Shown: positions 18,216-27,736, numbered from the stretch's first letter. The stretch: 64,000 nt of DNA from Acidobacteriaceae bacterium (GCA_025355505.1 JANXZM010000069.1:1-64000); one strand, 5' to 3'. Numbers and translations: made by a program. Notes: a model not told the origin generated them from the sequence alone.

Positions 18216-18267
18216 TAGCGTTGAATCTTGTGCGCATGAAGATTTGCAAGCAGGAAGGATCTGTATA

Positions 18268-19761
18268 TTGAGCTCGACTTCGTTTCCAAGGGTAGCGAGT
18301 TTTCGAACGCCTCGTGATTTGGCGGGGCATCTCTCGGCCCTGGGTTGGCCTCTGCCGATCGATGAAGAAATCCTGCAAGGGACGGCCTCGCCTCTTGCTC
18401 AGCCGTTGAAAATTCCTTGGCTGGGCGGGAAGAGGACTGTCGGCAACCGTTTTGCCGTGCACCCCATGGAAGGTTGGGACGCTCAACCCGATGGTCTGCC
18501 ATCGGAGCTGACGCGCCGCCGCTGGCTGAATTTTGGCAACAGCGGCGCCAAGTTGATTTGGGGTGGTGAAGCAGTGGCGGTCGTCCCGGAAGGACGCGCC
18601 AATCCCAATCAATTGCTGCTGAACGGCCGCACGGCGTCCGCGCTGGCTACGTTGCGCGCGGACACGGTCAATCAGCATCAGGAACGCTTCGGGCGCACCG
18701 ACGATCTGGTTTTCGGCCTTCAGCTCACGCATTCGGGACGCTTCTGCCGTCCGAACGCATTCGATCGTTTGGAACCCTTGATCGCCTATCGTCACCCTCT
18801 TCTGGACGCGAAACACAAAGGGAATATCGAGCCTATTTCCGATGCGGAGATTGAAAGAATTATTGCGGCATTTGGCGAGGCGGCGCGACTCGTGCTCGAG
18901 ATGGGTTTTGATTTCGTCGATCTGAAGCATTGCCACGGCTATCTCGGTCATGAATTGCTCAGCGCTCACGAACGTCCCGGCCGCTACGGCGGCAGTTTTG
19001 AGAATCGCACGCGCTTCCTGCGTGAATTGGTGGAAGCTGTTCGTTCTTCGGCGAAGGGTCTTGAAATCGGAGTCAGGATCAGCGCCTACGATTCGGTTCC
19101 GTTCGTTCCCGACGAGAAAACCTGGAGAGGCAAACCAGCACCCGCGCAAACACCTTACCGGTGGGGCTTCGGCGTCAATCCTGAAAACCCAGTGGAACCT
19201 GACCTCGCCGAGACGAAACGCTTTCTTGGGCTTCTCGAATCGTTGGGCGTGAAGTTGGTCAACGTCACCGCGGGCAGTCCTTATTACTGCGCGCATATCC
19301 AGCGCCCCGCGCTCTTTCCGCCCGTGGATGCCTACCTTCCGCCCGTGGACCCTCTTATCGGAGCCGCCCGGCTGCAATGGGCGGCACGTGAATTGAAGTC
19401 TACGTCGAACGCGGTAATCGTCTCTACCGGGTGGACTTATTTTCAAGAATACCTCCCGCACATTGCCCAGGCTCTGGTACGCGAGGGATGGACAGATTTT
19501 GTCGGACTGGGACGCATGATGTTGAGTTACCCCGATCTGCCTGCGGATGTTCTTCAGCAGGGAAGGCTGGAGCGCAAACGCATCTGCAGAACATTCAGCG
19601 ATTGCACAACTGGGCCGCGCCTTGGTTTGCCGTCGGGCTGTTTTCCGTTGGACCCGTTTTATAAGGCGAGACCTGAAGCCGAACAGCTCAAGGTGTTAGT
19701 CGAGCAAATAAAAGAAGAGCGTGCAGTTGCTGTGGCCGGGAAAGGATCCGATGAGCCTTAG
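18268..19761 (+). CDS. Old-yellow-enzyme-like NADH:flavin oxidoreductase
   Basis: 497 residues if it starts at TTG 18268, which has AGGAAGGA 8 bases upstream; the longer frame from 18178 overlaps the previous gene and has no good site. It has the OYE barrel motifs: NRFAVHPMEGWD, LQLTHSGR, then FVDLKHCHGYLGHELLS and GRYGGSFENRTRF. FMN binding is therefore expected. The C-terminus lacks the NAD(P)-binding domains of 2,4-dienoyl-CoA reductases. The substrate could be an unsaturated keto compound produced by lyase action, which is inference from context. It overlaps the following aldolase gene by 11 bases. Confidence 0.8.
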   Translation: MSSTSFPRVASFRTPRDLAGHLSALGWPLPIDEEILQGTASPLAQPLKIPWLGGKRTVGNRFAVHPMEGWDAQPDGLPSELTRRRWLNFGNSGAKLIWGGEAVAVVPEGRANPNQLLLNGRTASALATLRADTVNQHQERFGRTDDLVFGLQLTHSGRFCRPNAFDRLEPLIAYRHPLLDAKHKGNIEPISDAEIERIIAAFGEAARLVLEMGFDFVDLKHCHGYLGHELLSAHERPGRYGGSFENRTRFLRELVEAVRSSAKGLEIGVRISAYDSVPFVPDEKTWRGKPAPAQTPYRWGFGVNPENPVEPDLAETKRFLGLLESLGVKLVNVTAGSPYYCAHIQRPALFPPVDAYLPPVDPLIGAARLQWAARELKSTSNAVIVSTGWTYFQEYLPHIAQALVREGWTDFVGLGRMMLSYPDLPADVLQQGRLERKRICRTFSDCTTGPRLGLPSGCFPLDPFYKARPEAEQLKVLVEQIKEERAVAVAGKGSDEP

Positions 19762-20743
19762 TCTTGGTGACTATGGTGTCCGCCGCCGCGTCGGACGCAA
19801 GATACAGGGCGTCAGCGCGGTGCTGCTTCCGTTCTCGGCTGGCCGGATTGACGAAGCCGGGTTTCGACGACATCTGCGTCGGACGCTGGACGCGGGTCTC
19901 CGCGCGGCGGTCAATATGGACACGGGATATGTCGATCTGCTTACGCCCGAGGAAAAGCGTCGTGTTCTCGCCTGGACCGCGGAAACTGTTGCTGGCCGCG
20001 ACTGGTTCGCCGCCGGAGCGCTGCCTGCTTCTCAAGAGCTTTCCATAACGCCCTTAATGCGGGAGTACGTCAAGGAATGTTCCGTCATTGCCGAGGCTGG
20101 AGGAGTGCCGGTAATTTTTCCTTCTCCCGGCTACGGCGGGCTCGACGAGAATGAGTTGCTCATCCTGTTCCGGCAGATTGCCGCAAGCGTGGACCGCTTC
20201 ATCGCTTTTGAACTCGGCAAGATGTTCAACCCCAACGGCCGCATGTTTTCCGAGAAGGTACTTGCGGGCTTAATGGAGTTGCCGCAGTGCTGCGGGCTGA
20301 AACATTCTTCGCTGGACCGGGCTGCTGAAATAGAGCGCCTTCGGCTTCGCGACCGGCTACGGCCGAATTTCATCATTTACACAGGAAATGATCTGGCGGC
20401 GGACATGGTTGAATACGGCAGCGATTATCTACTAGGGCTTTCGACGTTCTCTCCGGAGCTCTTTGCGGCGCGCGATGCCGCCTGGGCCGGAAACGATTTG
20501 CGGTACCTGGAACTGCGGGACCTGATTCAGTATCTGGGATGGATCGGGTTTCGCACACCGGTTCCGGCCTACAAACATTCGGCGGCAATTTTCCTGAAGC
20601 TGACCGGAGGCCTGGAGAGCGACGAGCCACACCCACGCGCACCACGCCGCGAGGCATGGGATTCCCCGCTTCTTGCCGACGCAGCGAAACGACTAGAAGG
20701 AATATTGCTTGCGGCCGACCGCCGCTTGTGCAAGGAGGATTAG
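19751..20743 (+). CDS. DapA/NanA-family class I aldolase
   Basis: 330 residues from ATG 19751, with AAAGGA upstream. The barrel has IQGVSAVLLPFSAGRID at the start and CGLKHSSLD, in which the Lys is the expected Schiff-base residue. VIFPSPGYGG stands near the position of the catalytic Tyr loop. The DapA superfamily includes dihydrodipicolinate synthase, N-acetylneuraminate lyase, and KDG and keto-deoxy-galactarate aldolases/dehydratases. Within a sugar locus a 2-keto-3-deoxy acid aldolase or dehydratase is more likely than DapA itself. The end overlaps the leader of the M55 gene. Confidence 0.8.
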   Translation: MSLSLGDYGVRRRVGRKIQGVSAVLLPFSAGRIDEAGFRRHLRRTLDAGLRAAVNMDTGYVDLLTPEEKRRVLAWTAETVAGRDWFAAGALPASQELSITPLMREYVKECSVIAEAGGVPVIFPSPGYGGLDENELLILFRQIAASVDRFIAFELGKMFNPNGRMFSEKVLAGLMELPQCCGLKHSSLDRAAEIERLRLRDRLRPNFIIYTGNDLAADMVEYGSDYLLGLSTFSPELFAARDAAWAGNDLRYLELRDLIQYLGWIGFRTPVPAYKHSAAIFLKLTGGLESDEPHPRAPRREAWDSPLLADAAKRLEGILLAADRRLCKED

Positions 20744-20780
20744 AGTGGGCACGCAGACTGTGTACGACGCAGAGGAAGTC

Positions 20781-21668
20781 ATGTTTCGTGGGCGTTCGAA
20801 CCGGACGAGAAAGGTATTCGTACTAACCGCACTACTCATTTTGACGTGCTTTTGCGCCTGCCGGCCTCGCCAGGCGAAAAAAGTATTTGTGACTACGGAC
20901 ATGGAAGGGGTGGGCGGAGTTTTCAGCAGGGAACTCCAGTGCATACCTTTCGAGAGTCCGCGGTTCGAGGAGGCCAGAAAACTTCTGACGGGTGAGGTCA
21001 ACGCAGCCGTGGATGGCCTGATTGAAGGCGGTGCCACCGAGGTCGTGGTCTGGGACGGTCACGATGGCAGCCGCACACTCTCCACCCTGGATATCCATCC
21101 CCGGGCTAGGCTTCTTGCCGGCCTTCCCATCTCGTCAACCATTGAACTCGATTCGACCTACAACGCCGTGATTTTTATTGGCCAGCATGCCATGGCAGGA
21201 GCGGAGAAGGGTGTGCTCAGCCATTCCTACAGTTCCGATGGCATTGAAGGCATTTCGATCAACGGCAAGGCCGTGGGAGAGATCGGGGCGCGGACCATGC
21301 TGGCAGGCACGTTTGGCATTCCCGTGGTGATGCTTTCGGGGGACACGGCCGCCTGCCAGGAGATCCGCCAGTTAGTGCCGCAAGTGGAATGCGCGGAGGT
21401 TAAATCTGGCGCGAGCCGGACTGCAGCTTTCAGTCTCTCTCAGACAGCGGCCCGCGCGCTGATCAGAGAGAAGGCCCGACGCGCAATGGACCGGCTGCCG
21501 GAGTTCAAACCGTATCCGGTAAGCGGGCCGGCCGAAGTGAAGGTCAAGCTGACGCCGAAAGCCGCCGCCTCGAAAGTGGCCGAAGGCGTTGCCCTGCCTG
21601 ACGACCGGAGCTGGGTCTATCGGGGCAAGGACATCGTTGAAGCGTGGCTGAAGTTTTCCAGCTTCTGA
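20781..21668 (+). CDS. M55-family D-aminopeptidase (DppA-like), exported, copy A
   Basis: 295 residues from ATG 20781 (GAGGAAG upstream); GTG 20745 with AAGGAGG is an alternative that adds 12 acidic residues before the signal. The signal is lipoprotein-like (LTALLILTCFCAC). The M55 zinc ligands are visible: TDMEGVGG (D-x-E), WDGHDG, GQHAMAG, LSHSYSS, and EIGARTML ahead of VVMLSGD. M55 peptidases form ring decamers and remove N-terminal D-amino acids; the B. subtilis member is encoded with dipeptide transport genes. A second M55 gene at 52555 also follows a double-hydrolase/toroid pair. The reason for the link to glycan genes is unknown. Confidence 0.85.
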   Translation: MFRGRSNRTRKVFVLTALLILTCFCACRPRQAKKVFVTTDMEGVGGVFSRELQCIPFESPRFEEARKLLTGEVNAAVDGLIEGGATEVVVWDGHDGSRTLSTLDIHPRARLLAGLPISSTIELDSTYNAVIFIGQHAMAGAEKGVLSHSYSSDGIEGISINGKAVGEIGARTMLAGTFGIPVVMLSGDTAACQEIRQLVPQVECAEVKSGASRTAAFSLSQTAARALIREKARRAMDRLPEFKPYPVSGPAEVKVKLTPKAAASKVAEGVALPDDRSWVYRGKDIVEAWLKFSSF

Positions 21669-21803
21669 CCGGTAGCACGATCAATCGCATTCACATCCAG
21701 CAACGATTATTCTTGCAGGATGTCAACGTGATCCGCCCACAGGAGGCGAACAGTTTTGTGTGGAGAACTGATTCAATATCTAGCAAGAATGAATGAGTGA
21801 ACT

Positions 21804-22922
21804 TTGCCCCTCCCCGTAGAACTCACAATTCGATTGCATTGGGTGCAGGTACCCCTTTGGGAGCCTTTTCGCATCTCCAATGGAGAGATCCGCGTGAAGG
21901 ATGCCATCCTGGTTGAGGTGCAGGCTGGCGGTACAACCGGCTGGGGCGAAGCCTCCCCCTTGGCGGGGTCTGCCTACTCCACAGAGACTCCGCAGAGTAC
22001 TTGGGATTTCCTGCGCGACCATCTGATTCCAGCTTTTATCGAGCAGCCTGAACTCGACCCGCTTCGGTGTCTTGATCGTCTCTCAGAGCTTCCGGGAGAG
22101 CCTTTTGCCAGAGCTGGACTGGAAGGCGCGTTGTGGGATCTTCACGCCCAGCGAGTCGGAGTTCCGCTCTGGTCGCTTCTGGGCGGGAGCAATCGGCCAG
22201 TCGAATCAGGGGCGGCGGTCGGTTTGTTCACTGAGGTCTCCGATCTACTTAGTCGCGTTGAGAAATTTTTGAACCAAGGCTATCGGCGCATCAAGATTAA
22301 AATCGCTCCCGGGCAGGACCTTGAACTGATCCGCGCTCTGCGCCAGCGCTTCGGTAATATTCCCCTGATGGTGGACGCGAACGCAGCCTACCGACTGGAG
22401 GATGCGAAGCTTTTCGAGGAGATGGACGAGTACGGTTTGATGATGATCGAGCAACCTCTGGCGGGGGAAGCCTTAGCGGAGCATGCCGAACTTCAGCGCA
22501 AACTCCGGACACCGATTTGCCTGGACGAGTCAGCGGACAGCCTGGAGTCGATCCAATCCATCCTTCGACAGGGCAGCGGGCGCATCCTCAACATCAAGGT
22601 CCAGCGTATGGGAGGACTCTGGCCTGCGCGCCAGGCGCACGACCTGGCATGGGCGGCCGGCATTCCCTGCTGGCTCGGCACCATGCCGGAGCTTGGCATC
22701 GCATCGGTGCAGGGCCTGCATCTGGCAACGCTCCCCAACTTCACCTTGCCTTCGGATGTGCAGGCATCAGAGCGCTGGTTCGTCGAGGACATCATCAGCC
22801 CGCCGATTTCGATTACGCCGGATGGCTTCCTGAGCTTGTCGGATGAGCCTGGGACTGGGTGCCGGGTTGAGATCGAGAGAGTCGAGCGTTACCGTATCCG
22901 GTTTGAGGAATTGCGCCGATGA
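21804..22922 (+). CDS. Enolase-superfamily protein, OSBS / N-acylamino acid racemase type
   Basis: 372 residues. The frame opens only after the stop at 21798, so TTG 21804 is the first possible start. The protein has the N-terminal capping domain, K-x-K in RRIKIKIAPG, metal ligands in MVDANAAY, MMIEQPL and CLDESAD, and a second-side Lys in ILNIKVQRMGG. This pattern fits the o-succinylbenzoate synthase/N-succinylamino acid racemase subgroup. There are no menaquinone genes nearby, so a racemase or epimerase role is more likely. It begins a four-gene operon with 4-base overlaps and comes right after a D-aminopeptidase gene, which makes D-amino acid or peptide handling plausible. Confidence 0.8.
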   Translation: MPLPVELTIRLHWVQVPLWEPFRISNGEIRVKDAILVEVQAGGTTGWGEASPLAGSAYSTETPQSTWDFLRDHLIPAFIEQPELDPLRCLDRLSELPGEPFARAGLEGALWDLHAQRVGVPLWSLLGGSNRPVESGAAVGLFTEVSDLLSRVEKFLNQGYRRIKIKIAPGQDLELIRALRQRFGNIPLMVDANAAYRLEDAKLFEEMDEYGLMMIEQPLAGEALAEHAELQRKLRTPICLDESADSLESIQSILRQGSGRILNIKVQRMGGLWPARQAHDLAWAAGIPCWLGTMPELGIASVQGLHLATLPNFTLPSDVQASERWFVEDIISPPISITPDGFLSLSDEPGTGCRVEIERVERYRIRFEELRR

Positions 22923-23911
22923 AACTAATTTCTGCTGCGGCATGTTACAGAGGCTTGCGCCATGGGCTAATTCCTGCCGTGCCGGTGACGTTCAGCGCGT
23001 CCGGCCAGCTGGATGAAGACGCGCAGGAACGGTATGTGGCGCATATGGCCAGGCAACCGGTTGCTGGCTTGGCGGTGTGGGCGCACACCGGCCGGGGGCT
23101 GCGTCTTGGCCGCGAACAGCGGATCGGAGTCTTGCAGGCATGGCGCGACGGGCTGGGTCCAGAGAAGATGCTTATCGCGGGTGTGGGCGGAGCTTCGGAG
23201 CATGCGGCGCACTCCAGCGCGTATATCGATTCCGCTCTTGGCATGGCCAGGGATGCGCTGGAAAATGGCGCGCACGCCCTGCTGGTTTTTCCGCCTACGC
23301 CCTTTGCTCGAACCCCGCGGTCTGAGGATTTGATCCTCGACTACCATCGGCAACTCGCTGCGATCGGCGCCCCGCTCATCCTGTTCTATCTGTACGAGGA
23401 TGCGGGAGGCATCTCGTATTCGCAAGGGCTGTTACGTAAGCTGCTGGCGCTGCCGGAGGTGGCCGGAATCAAGCTGGCGACATTGGACAGCGTGATGACT
23501 TTCCAGGATGTCGCTGCCCTGATCAACGCAGAATTTCCCGGGAGGCTGCTGATTACCGGTGAGGATCGCTTCCTGGGCTACAGCCTGATGTGCGGCGCGC
23601 AGGCGGCTTTGATCGGCATGGGCGCTGCCTGCACCAAATTGCAGCGCGATCTTATGGACGCATATTTCGCAGGCCGGGCTGCGGAGTTCCTTGCCTTGTC
23701 CGAGGTGGTGGACAAACTGTCGCGGGCGTTGTTTGTGGCACCCATGGAGGGCTACATCCGCCGTGTCCTCTGGACCCTGGTTCACGAAAGTGTAATCGGG
23801 CGCGAGTCCAGCTACGACCCTTGGGGTCCGCAATTACCCGATGGCGAATTTACGGAACTCGGCCATCTTCTTCGCCAACTGGTTCTGGTTGATCGCAAGG
23901 CAGGGGATTGA
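22919..23911 (+). CDS. DapA-family aldolase/dehydratase, second member
   Basis: 330 residues; ATG 22919 overlaps the upstream stop by 4 bases. The barrel shows LIPAVPVTFSASGQLDED, the usual start of DapA-like enzymes, and VAGIKLATLDSV, with the Schiff-base Lys. The Tyr region reads LILFYLYED. It has no signal peptide and is only distantly related to the DapA-like protein encoded at 19751. The reaction is probably retro-aldol cleavage or dehydration of a 2-keto acid. Its operon with an enolase-superfamily enzyme and a transporter suggests a complete uptake and catabolic route for one small acid. Confidence 0.8.
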   Translation: MKLISAAACYRGLRHGLIPAVPVTFSASGQLDEDAQERYVAHMARQPVAGLAVWAHTGRGLRLGREQRIGVLQAWRDGLGPEKMLIAGVGGASEHAAHSSAYIDSALGMARDALENGAHALLVFPPTPFARTPRSEDLILDYHRQLAAIGAPLILFYLYEDAGGISYSQGLLRKLLALPEVAGIKLATLDSVMTFQDVAALINAEFPGRLLITGEDRFLGYSLMCGAQAALIGMGAACTKLQRDLMDAYFAGRAAEFLALSEVVDKLSRALFVAPMEGYIRRVLWTLVHESVIGRESSYDPWGPQLPDGEFTELGHLLRQLVLVDRKAGD

Positions 23912-23919
23912 AACATCGC

Positions 23920-25263
23920 ATGTGGGAATTTCTTCCACCAAGAGTCCGCTTGCCAGCAATCCCGCGTCCTCGCGAAGCCGACGCTCGTCGCATTGCAGAG
24001 GACTTCGAGCGGTTTCGCGACGGCCTCCCGCGGCCGCTCGAGCCCTATGTTTTCGATACGTACGGTGTTGACCTGGGGAGCGAATACGCAGGTCTGCGGG
24101 TGAAGAATCCTTTTGGCAAAGCTTCCGGCCAGCTTTCTCTCGCCCGGCATCAAGTCGAGCGGGATGCCGAGAGTGGACTTGGTTTTGTCATCCTGAAAAC
24201 GGTCATCGCTCAGGATTCCGGCGGCGAGCGAAGCATGCGCGAGTGGGCCATTCCGGAGACGCGTATGTTGGTGGAGCCGATTCGTGGACGCCTGGGCCGG
24301 GACGGATGGACCGTTACTTGGAAAGGCCGGGGCTGGTTCGACACGTTCCACGCGTACCGGGACTTTTTTGACCAAGCGTTGCGCCTCGGACAAGCCGCCG
24401 ACATGCTGGTCGCTCCCTCCGTCAAGTATCACTTGCCCGGCGTTGAAGAAACGGCCTGGAAACGGGAAGAGTACGACTTCACAACCAGTCGACTCCTGGA
24501 AGTGTGGAGCCAGCACTACGGAGACCGGCCGATGCCCCTGGAAAAGGATTTCAGCCCGACTCTGGCAGGCTCGGAGCGGGCTACCCAGCAGGCAAGGATT
24601 GCGGAGTGGTTCGAGGCTGTCCCCTCTCTGATCCACCGCGCGGCGCCGGGCCGGGTCCGCGTTGGACTGAAGATGTTCAACGCACTTTTTGAAGACGAGT
24701 TTCAGCTCCGGATGCTCGATACCATACACTCCGCCCAGCCGGGCGAGGGCAGAACGGATTTCCTGGTCTATGGCAACCGCCTGTTCGATCCTGCCAGAAA
24801 ATTTGAGGACAAACTGGGTGTCGCATACGGAGGTCCAGACTTGAGTGACCGCAATCTAGCCGTCCTCGAAAGATTTCGGTTCGCTCGTTCACGGCCGCCG
24901 GGTTTACCGGCGCAGAGCGCGGCGCGCGAAGATGCATTGCCTCTGAGCGCCACCGGCGACATTCATTCCGGACGCATCGCGATTGAATATCTGCTGCGCG
25001 GCGCATCCAGTTTTCAGATGCACACCTTGTTCCAGCTCCCGAATGGTGCGTTCTCGATGCGAGTAGGCAGCAAAACGGAGAAGTGTCTGCACCACCTGCT
25101 CTTTCATCCGGAAGACGGGGCGATTGCCTGGTTGCTGGATCTGCAACGCCGCTTCGTCTGGAAGCCGGAAATGAACATTGATAAGAAGGCCCAGTGGTGT
25201 CAGCAGCACTGGGCGGCGGTGGCCGAGCAATTGAGCTTGCCAGACAACCAGGCCAACGGATGA
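23920..25263 (+). CDS. Dihydroorotate-dehydrogenase-like FMN protein
   Basis: 447 residues from ATG 23920; TTG 23908 overlaps the previous stop and would add four residues. The barrel resembles DHOD and the C-terminal part of dihydropyrimidine dehydrogenase: GLRVKNPFGKASG near the start, GLGFVILKTV, and a phosphate-binding end ATGDIHSGRIAIEYLLRGAS followed by SSFQMHTLF. An Arg/Glu-rich insert separates the strands. No pyrimidine genes are nearby, so it probably oxidises or reduces another substrate. It sits third in the enolase/DapA/MFS operon. I know of no characterised member with this context. Confidence 0.6.
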   Translation: MWEFLPPRVRLPAIPRPREADARRIAEDFERFRDGLPRPLEPYVFDTYGVDLGSEYAGLRVKNPFGKASGQLSLARHQVERDAESGLGFVILKTVIAQDSGGERSMREWAIPETRMLVEPIRGRLGRDGWTVTWKGRGWFDTFHAYRDFFDQALRLGQAADMLVAPSVKYHLPGVEETAWKREEYDFTTSRLLEVWSQHYGDRPMPLEKDFSPTLAGSERATQQARIAEWFEAVPSLIHRAAPGRVRVGLKMFNALFEDEFQLRMLDTIHSAQPGEGRTDFLVYGNRLFDPARKFEDKLGVAYGGPDLSDRNLAVLERFRFARSRPPGLPAQSAAREDALPLSATGDIHSGRIAIEYLLRGASSFQMHTLFQLPNGAFSMRVGSKTEKCLHHLLFHPEDGAIAWLLDLQRRFVWKPEMNIDKKAQWCQQHWAAVAEQLSLPDNQANG

Positions 25264-25319
25264 ATGCATTGAAAGCCAACGAAGACGGACGATTTCAAAA
25301 TCGCAGAAGGCGGGCCTAA

Positions 25320-26582
25320 ATGCGCGGTTTTTACGGTTGGTGGATTGTGGTCGCGGCGTTCCTGAACCTCTTCTTCTCGGTAGGAATTGTCTACTACGGA
25401 TTCCCTGTCTTCTATCCTTCAATGGTGGATTCGCTAGGCTTCACTCGGGCTCAATTAACCCAGGGCTTTCTGGCGGGCTTCGTGGTGGCGGCTTTGATAT
25501 TCGGGATTTTGGCTGGAGTGTTGATCGACCGGTGGGGCGCTCACCGGGTCATCCGCGTGGGAATCTGGTTCGTTGGTGGCTCGCTGATTCTAATGGGAAG
25601 TATGACGCGGCTGTGGCAATACTACTTGCTCTGTATCACGGAAGTCGTCGGTTATGTTCTGACCGGACCGATCCCCAACCAGGTGTTGATCTCGAGCTGG
25701 TTCCAGGCGAAGCGAGGCCGGGCGATGGGTGGCGCATACCTCGGGCTGGGCCTGGGTGGCGCGATTTCGCCGCTTTTGATCAATGGCCTCATTCAGAGTT
25801 TTGGCTGGCGTCACGCTTTTCAAATTATCGGCGCGATGATCCTGCTCGTGCTCTTTCCCGTCGCCCAGTGGATCACGCGTTCGAGTCCACGCGACATGAA
25901 CCTGTTGCCGGATGGTGCCCCTGCGGGGACGCCGGCAGTTTCTCCCAATGTACAACTCGCTCCGGAATTGGATGTGGGGCGAGCCGTGCGCACCGCCAAC
26001 TTTTGGCTCATCCTTACAGGCTGCACGCTGACCATCGGTGCCATCGGTACGGTAACGCAGCATCTCATTCTGTTCCTTAAGGACCATGGGTATTCGCTGA
26101 GCGCAGCCTCCCGCGTGTCCAGCACTCTACTGGTATCCAGTCTCGCGGGGCGGGTGATCGTGGGCTATTTTGCGGACCGCTACAGCAAGAAAAACGTGAT
26201 GGCATTGTTCTACCTCATGCTTGCGCTGGCTATTCCCATTTTGCTTCTGGTCCGCCAGCCGGCGGGCATTTGGGGATTCGCGATGGTATTCGGGTTTGCC
26301 ATGGGCGCCGACTACATGTTGATTCCTCTGGTGACGGTGGAGTGCTTTGGATTGCCCGCGCTGGGAAGGCTTTTGTCTCTGATCATCATGGGCTATTCGC
26401 TTGGCCAGTGGCTTGCGCCCTGGCTGGCCGGCAAAATCTTCGATGTCCGCCACAGCTACGATCTCGCCTGGATCATCGTGACGGCCGCCGCACTGCTGGG
26501 CGCGGCGGCGATCTACAAGGTCGCACCGGGTCGGGGCATGCCTATAAACGGACGGAGGGACGCTACGAACCAAGTTGGTTGA
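25320..26582 (+). CDS. MFS transporter, OFA/monocarboxylate type
   Basis: 420 residues with about 12 hydrophobic segments. Between segments 2 and 3 is the MFS motif A (GVLIDRWGAHRVIRVG), with a second copy GYFADRYSKKNV in the C-terminal half. The N-terminus GFYGWWIVVAAFLNLFF is typical of oxalate:formate-antiporter-like and monocarboxylate-like carriers. It is the last gene of the 21804-26582 operon, so it likely imports the acid or sugar acid handled by the three enzymes before it. Direction and substrate are inference. Confidence 0.85.
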   Translation: MRGFYGWWIVVAAFLNLFFSVGIVYYGFPVFYPSMVDSLGFTRAQLTQGFLAGFVVAALIFGILAGVLIDRWGAHRVIRVGIWFVGGSLILMGSMTRLWQYYLLCITEVVGYVLTGPIPNQVLISSWFQAKRGRAMGGAYLGLGLGGAISPLLINGLIQSFGWRHAFQIIGAMILLVLFPVAQWITRSSPRDMNLLPDGAPAGTPAVSPNVQLAPELDVGRAVRTANFWLILTGCTLTIGAIGTVTQHLILFLKDHGYSLSAASRVSSTLLVSSLAGRVIVGYFADRYSKKNVMALFYLMLALAIPILLLVRQPAGIWGFAMVFGFAMGADYMLIPLVTVECFGLPALGRLLSLIIMGYSLGQWLAPWLAGKIFDVRHSYDLAWIIVTAAALLGAAAIYKVAPGRGMPINGRRDATNQVG

Positions 26583-26687
26583 AAAATAGTTGCTGCCTTC
26601 GCGGCGGGAAGACGCGAAAACATCTCGTATGACGTCGGCAACAGTTCGTACTCGACTTCCCGGGCTTCAGCGCAGGTCGATACACGC

Positions 26688-26721
26688 TTGACATTGGTTT
26701 GCACGTTCACTATAAGCGTGC
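26688..26721 (+). promoter_or_regulatory. Strong sigma-70 promoter with a dyad operator upstream of the amidohydrolase
   Basis: TTGACA (26688-26693), 17 bases, TATAAG (26711-26716). An inverted repeat GCACG (26701-26705) and CGTGC (26717-26721) brackets the -10 box, which suggests control by a dimeric repressor. The sequence differs from the GATATA-type box found elsewhere in the window, so another regulator is implied. Confidence 0.6.
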
Positions 26722-26774
26722 TCACATAGGAACGGAATTCTTGTTGGGTTTTTGAAAGGACTCAAGTATCCAAT

Positions 26775-27731
26775 ATGTCCAACCCATTGTCTCGTCGGAA
26801 ATTTTTGGCCGCAACGGGCGCGGTAGCCGCCTTCGCTGCCGTCCCCCCTCGGAGGGCTTTTGCGACGCCCTCTTCCAGCACGTTTCTCGTCGGCGATTTG
26901 CCGCCGGCCACCGACAAGCCCTCAGGCCGTATTGTCGATATGCACGTTCATTTTGACGAGAAGAACCCCAATTTCATCGCCGATCTCCTGAAGATTGGGG
27001 AGCGGCTGAATCTCACCGCGTGTGTGCTTACCCCTTATCTCAATCGCAAGGTGGTCGCCGATGCGGCCAAGCAGTATCCCGCGCGGATCGTTCCCATCGG
27101 CTCCGTCGATTTAGACGCTGTTGACGTAGTGCGACAGGTAGAGGAGTTGCACACCCTCGGCTATCGGGGATTGGGCGAACTCGAGTTCGTAAAGAAACCC
27201 TTTACCGATGCTTCGTACATGCCTGTTTATGAACTCGCGAACCGATACGGCTGGGCCGTTTTGTTCCACACCGGGATCGTGCTGCGGCAGAATTTTGACG
27301 AACCGGAGGACGTGGCGTCTTACCGGATGCGGGCTTTTCATGTGGAGGAAATTGCTCGCCGCTTCCCTAAAATCATCGCGCTCGGCGCGCATTGTGGTAA
27401 TCCGGAGTATGAATGGGCTGGGGAAGTTGCGCGCTGGAATCCGAACGTGTTTTTCGATCTCAGTGGTTCTTCCCTGGACAAAATGCACGACCACCTGGTT
27501 GATTTCCGGAAGGTTTTTTGGTGGTCCGGTACCCGCTGGGGAAAAAAGCAACCCGAGAACGACCCAAATGCATTCGCCAAACTAGTGTTTGGGTCCGACG
27601 ACGGCCTTGAGGGGATTGAACGAGTGTTAGTTCAATATCGAGCCCTGTTTGAAGCCTGTGACGTTCCGGCTCGCACGCAGAAACTGATTCTCGGGGGAAC
27701 GCTTGCCAAAATCTTTGGCCTGCCTGAGTGA
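26775..27731 (+). CDS. Tat-exported amidohydrolase (Amidohydro_2 type)
   Basis: 318 residues with a Tat signal (SRRKFLAATGAVAAFAAVPP). The metal motif is IVDMHVHFDEKN near the start of the mature protein. Other ligands: LFHTGIV, LGAHCGNPE and FGSDDGLEG. This order (H-x-H, H, H, D) matches the PF04909 group, which includes decarboxylases such as ACMSD and lactone hydrolases such as the 2-pyrone-4,6-dicarboxylate and sugar lactonase-like types. In this locus a sugar-lactone hydrolase is a fair guess. It has its own promoter and a short dyad after the stop. Confidence 0.8.
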   Translation: MSNPLSRRKFLAATGAVAAFAAVPPRRAFATPSSSTFLVGDLPPATDKPSGRIVDMHVHFDEKNPNFIADLLKIGERLNLTACVLTPYLNRKVVADAAKQYPARIVPIGSVDLDAVDVVRQVEELHTLGYRGLGELEFVKKPFTDASYMPVYELANRYGWAVLFHTGIVLRQNFDEPEDVASYRMRAFHVEEIARRFPKIIALGAHCGNPEYEWAGEVARWNPNVFFDLSGSSLDKMHDHLVDFRKVFWWSGTRWGKKQPENDPNAFAKLVFGSDDGLEGIERVLVQYRALFEACDVPARTQKLILGGTLAKIFGLPE

Positions 27732-27736
27732 GCCCG

